From: Candidatus Omnitrophota bacterium | GTDB taxonomy: Bacteria > Omnitrophota > 4484-213 | NCBI GenBank assembly: GCA_030640885.1 | Contig: DAOWIN010000065.1 | Location: 1-21,362, forward strand | Direction of reading: 5' to 3' | Length of the DNA: 21,362 nt | In this document: in pieces, positions 21,313 through 21,362 of the stretch | How the letters are laid out: every line of letters starts with the position of its first letter | Numbering within the stretch: the stretch's first letter is position 1 | Notes under the pieces: model-generated | What the model was told of the DNA's origin: nothing | Databases searched by the model: none | Seen by the model: only the letters and a program-made list of their open reading frames with translations | Made by a program: the position numbers and the translations under genes

Positions 21313-21362
21313 ATGAAACTAAACGATATTACAATTTCAGAGGCGATTATAAAGGAATTCAG
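21313..21362 (+). CDS. Start of a probable Thi4-type thiazole synthase (3' end outside the window)
   Basis: Only the first 16 codons are visible: MKLNDITISEAIIKEF. This resembles the N-terminus of bacterial/archaeal Thi4 (typically M-x-L-(K/N)-(D/E)-(V/I)-x-I-S-x-A-I-(I/L), just before the FAD/NAD-binding GAGPSG motif), which makes the thiazole half of thiamine. The evidence is short, so the call is tentative. The ATG follows a repeat arm, with GGAG about 6 nt upstream as a possible Shine-Dalgarno sequence. Confidence 0.5.
   Translation, partial: MKLNDITISEAIIKEF

Overview
The window is a dense, AT-rich bacterial chromosome segment. Every gene I can support lies on the + strand, in operon-like runs joined by ATGA-type overlaps. 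The content is housekeeping. Protein families, a lipoprotein signal peptide and the gene order suggest a Gram-negative-like anaerobe from an uncultured phylum. Omnitrophota is my guess from the overall style; nothing in the window proves it.

Region 1 (1-6941) is an aspartate-family and isoleucine block: the 3' part of homoserine dehydrogenase (hom), threonine synthase (thrC), an ApgM-type phosphomutase paralogue that probably serves as homoserine kinase, aspartokinase (lysC) split into a catalytic ORF and an ACT-domain ORF, a small RelB/RelE-like toxin-antitoxin pair, and citramalate synthase (cimA). Region 2 (7053-9636) is hisS-aspS; the AspRS is bacterial in type but lacks the GAD domain. 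Region 3 (9782-15079) holds a LysM lipoprotein, a PgpH-like 7TM-HD c-di-AMP phosphodiesterase, ybeY, a DUF502 membrane protein and mgtE. Region 4 (15168-21362) holds recO, glyS, ppdK, a sigma-70 family factor, tRNA-Arg(CCU) and the first codons of what looks like a Thi4-type thiazole synthase.

The most unusual content lies between the genes and in their linkers. Nearly every gene junction longer than about 60 bp holds a palindromic element whose two arms are tandem arrays of mutually complementary 7-bp units (8-bp units in one family). At least four copies share a core, GCAAGAAACCTAAA, and occur in both orientations. A second, octamer family has a centre that is exactly reverse-complementary between its two copies. 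Heptamer arrays also sit in frame inside hom, thrC, the lysC ACT subunit and glyS. Elements overlap gene ends and supply homologous C-terminal tails to unrelated proteins (ThrC, RecO, YbeY, probably CimA; PpdK from the octamer family). A separate set of short palindromes with 3-nt loops, some nested inside an outer CCCTGTTAAAT / ATTTAACAGGG stem, splits lysC and interrupts one of the heptamer elements. I read this as an active repeat-expansion and insertion system. Its mechanism and function cannot be decided from this window.
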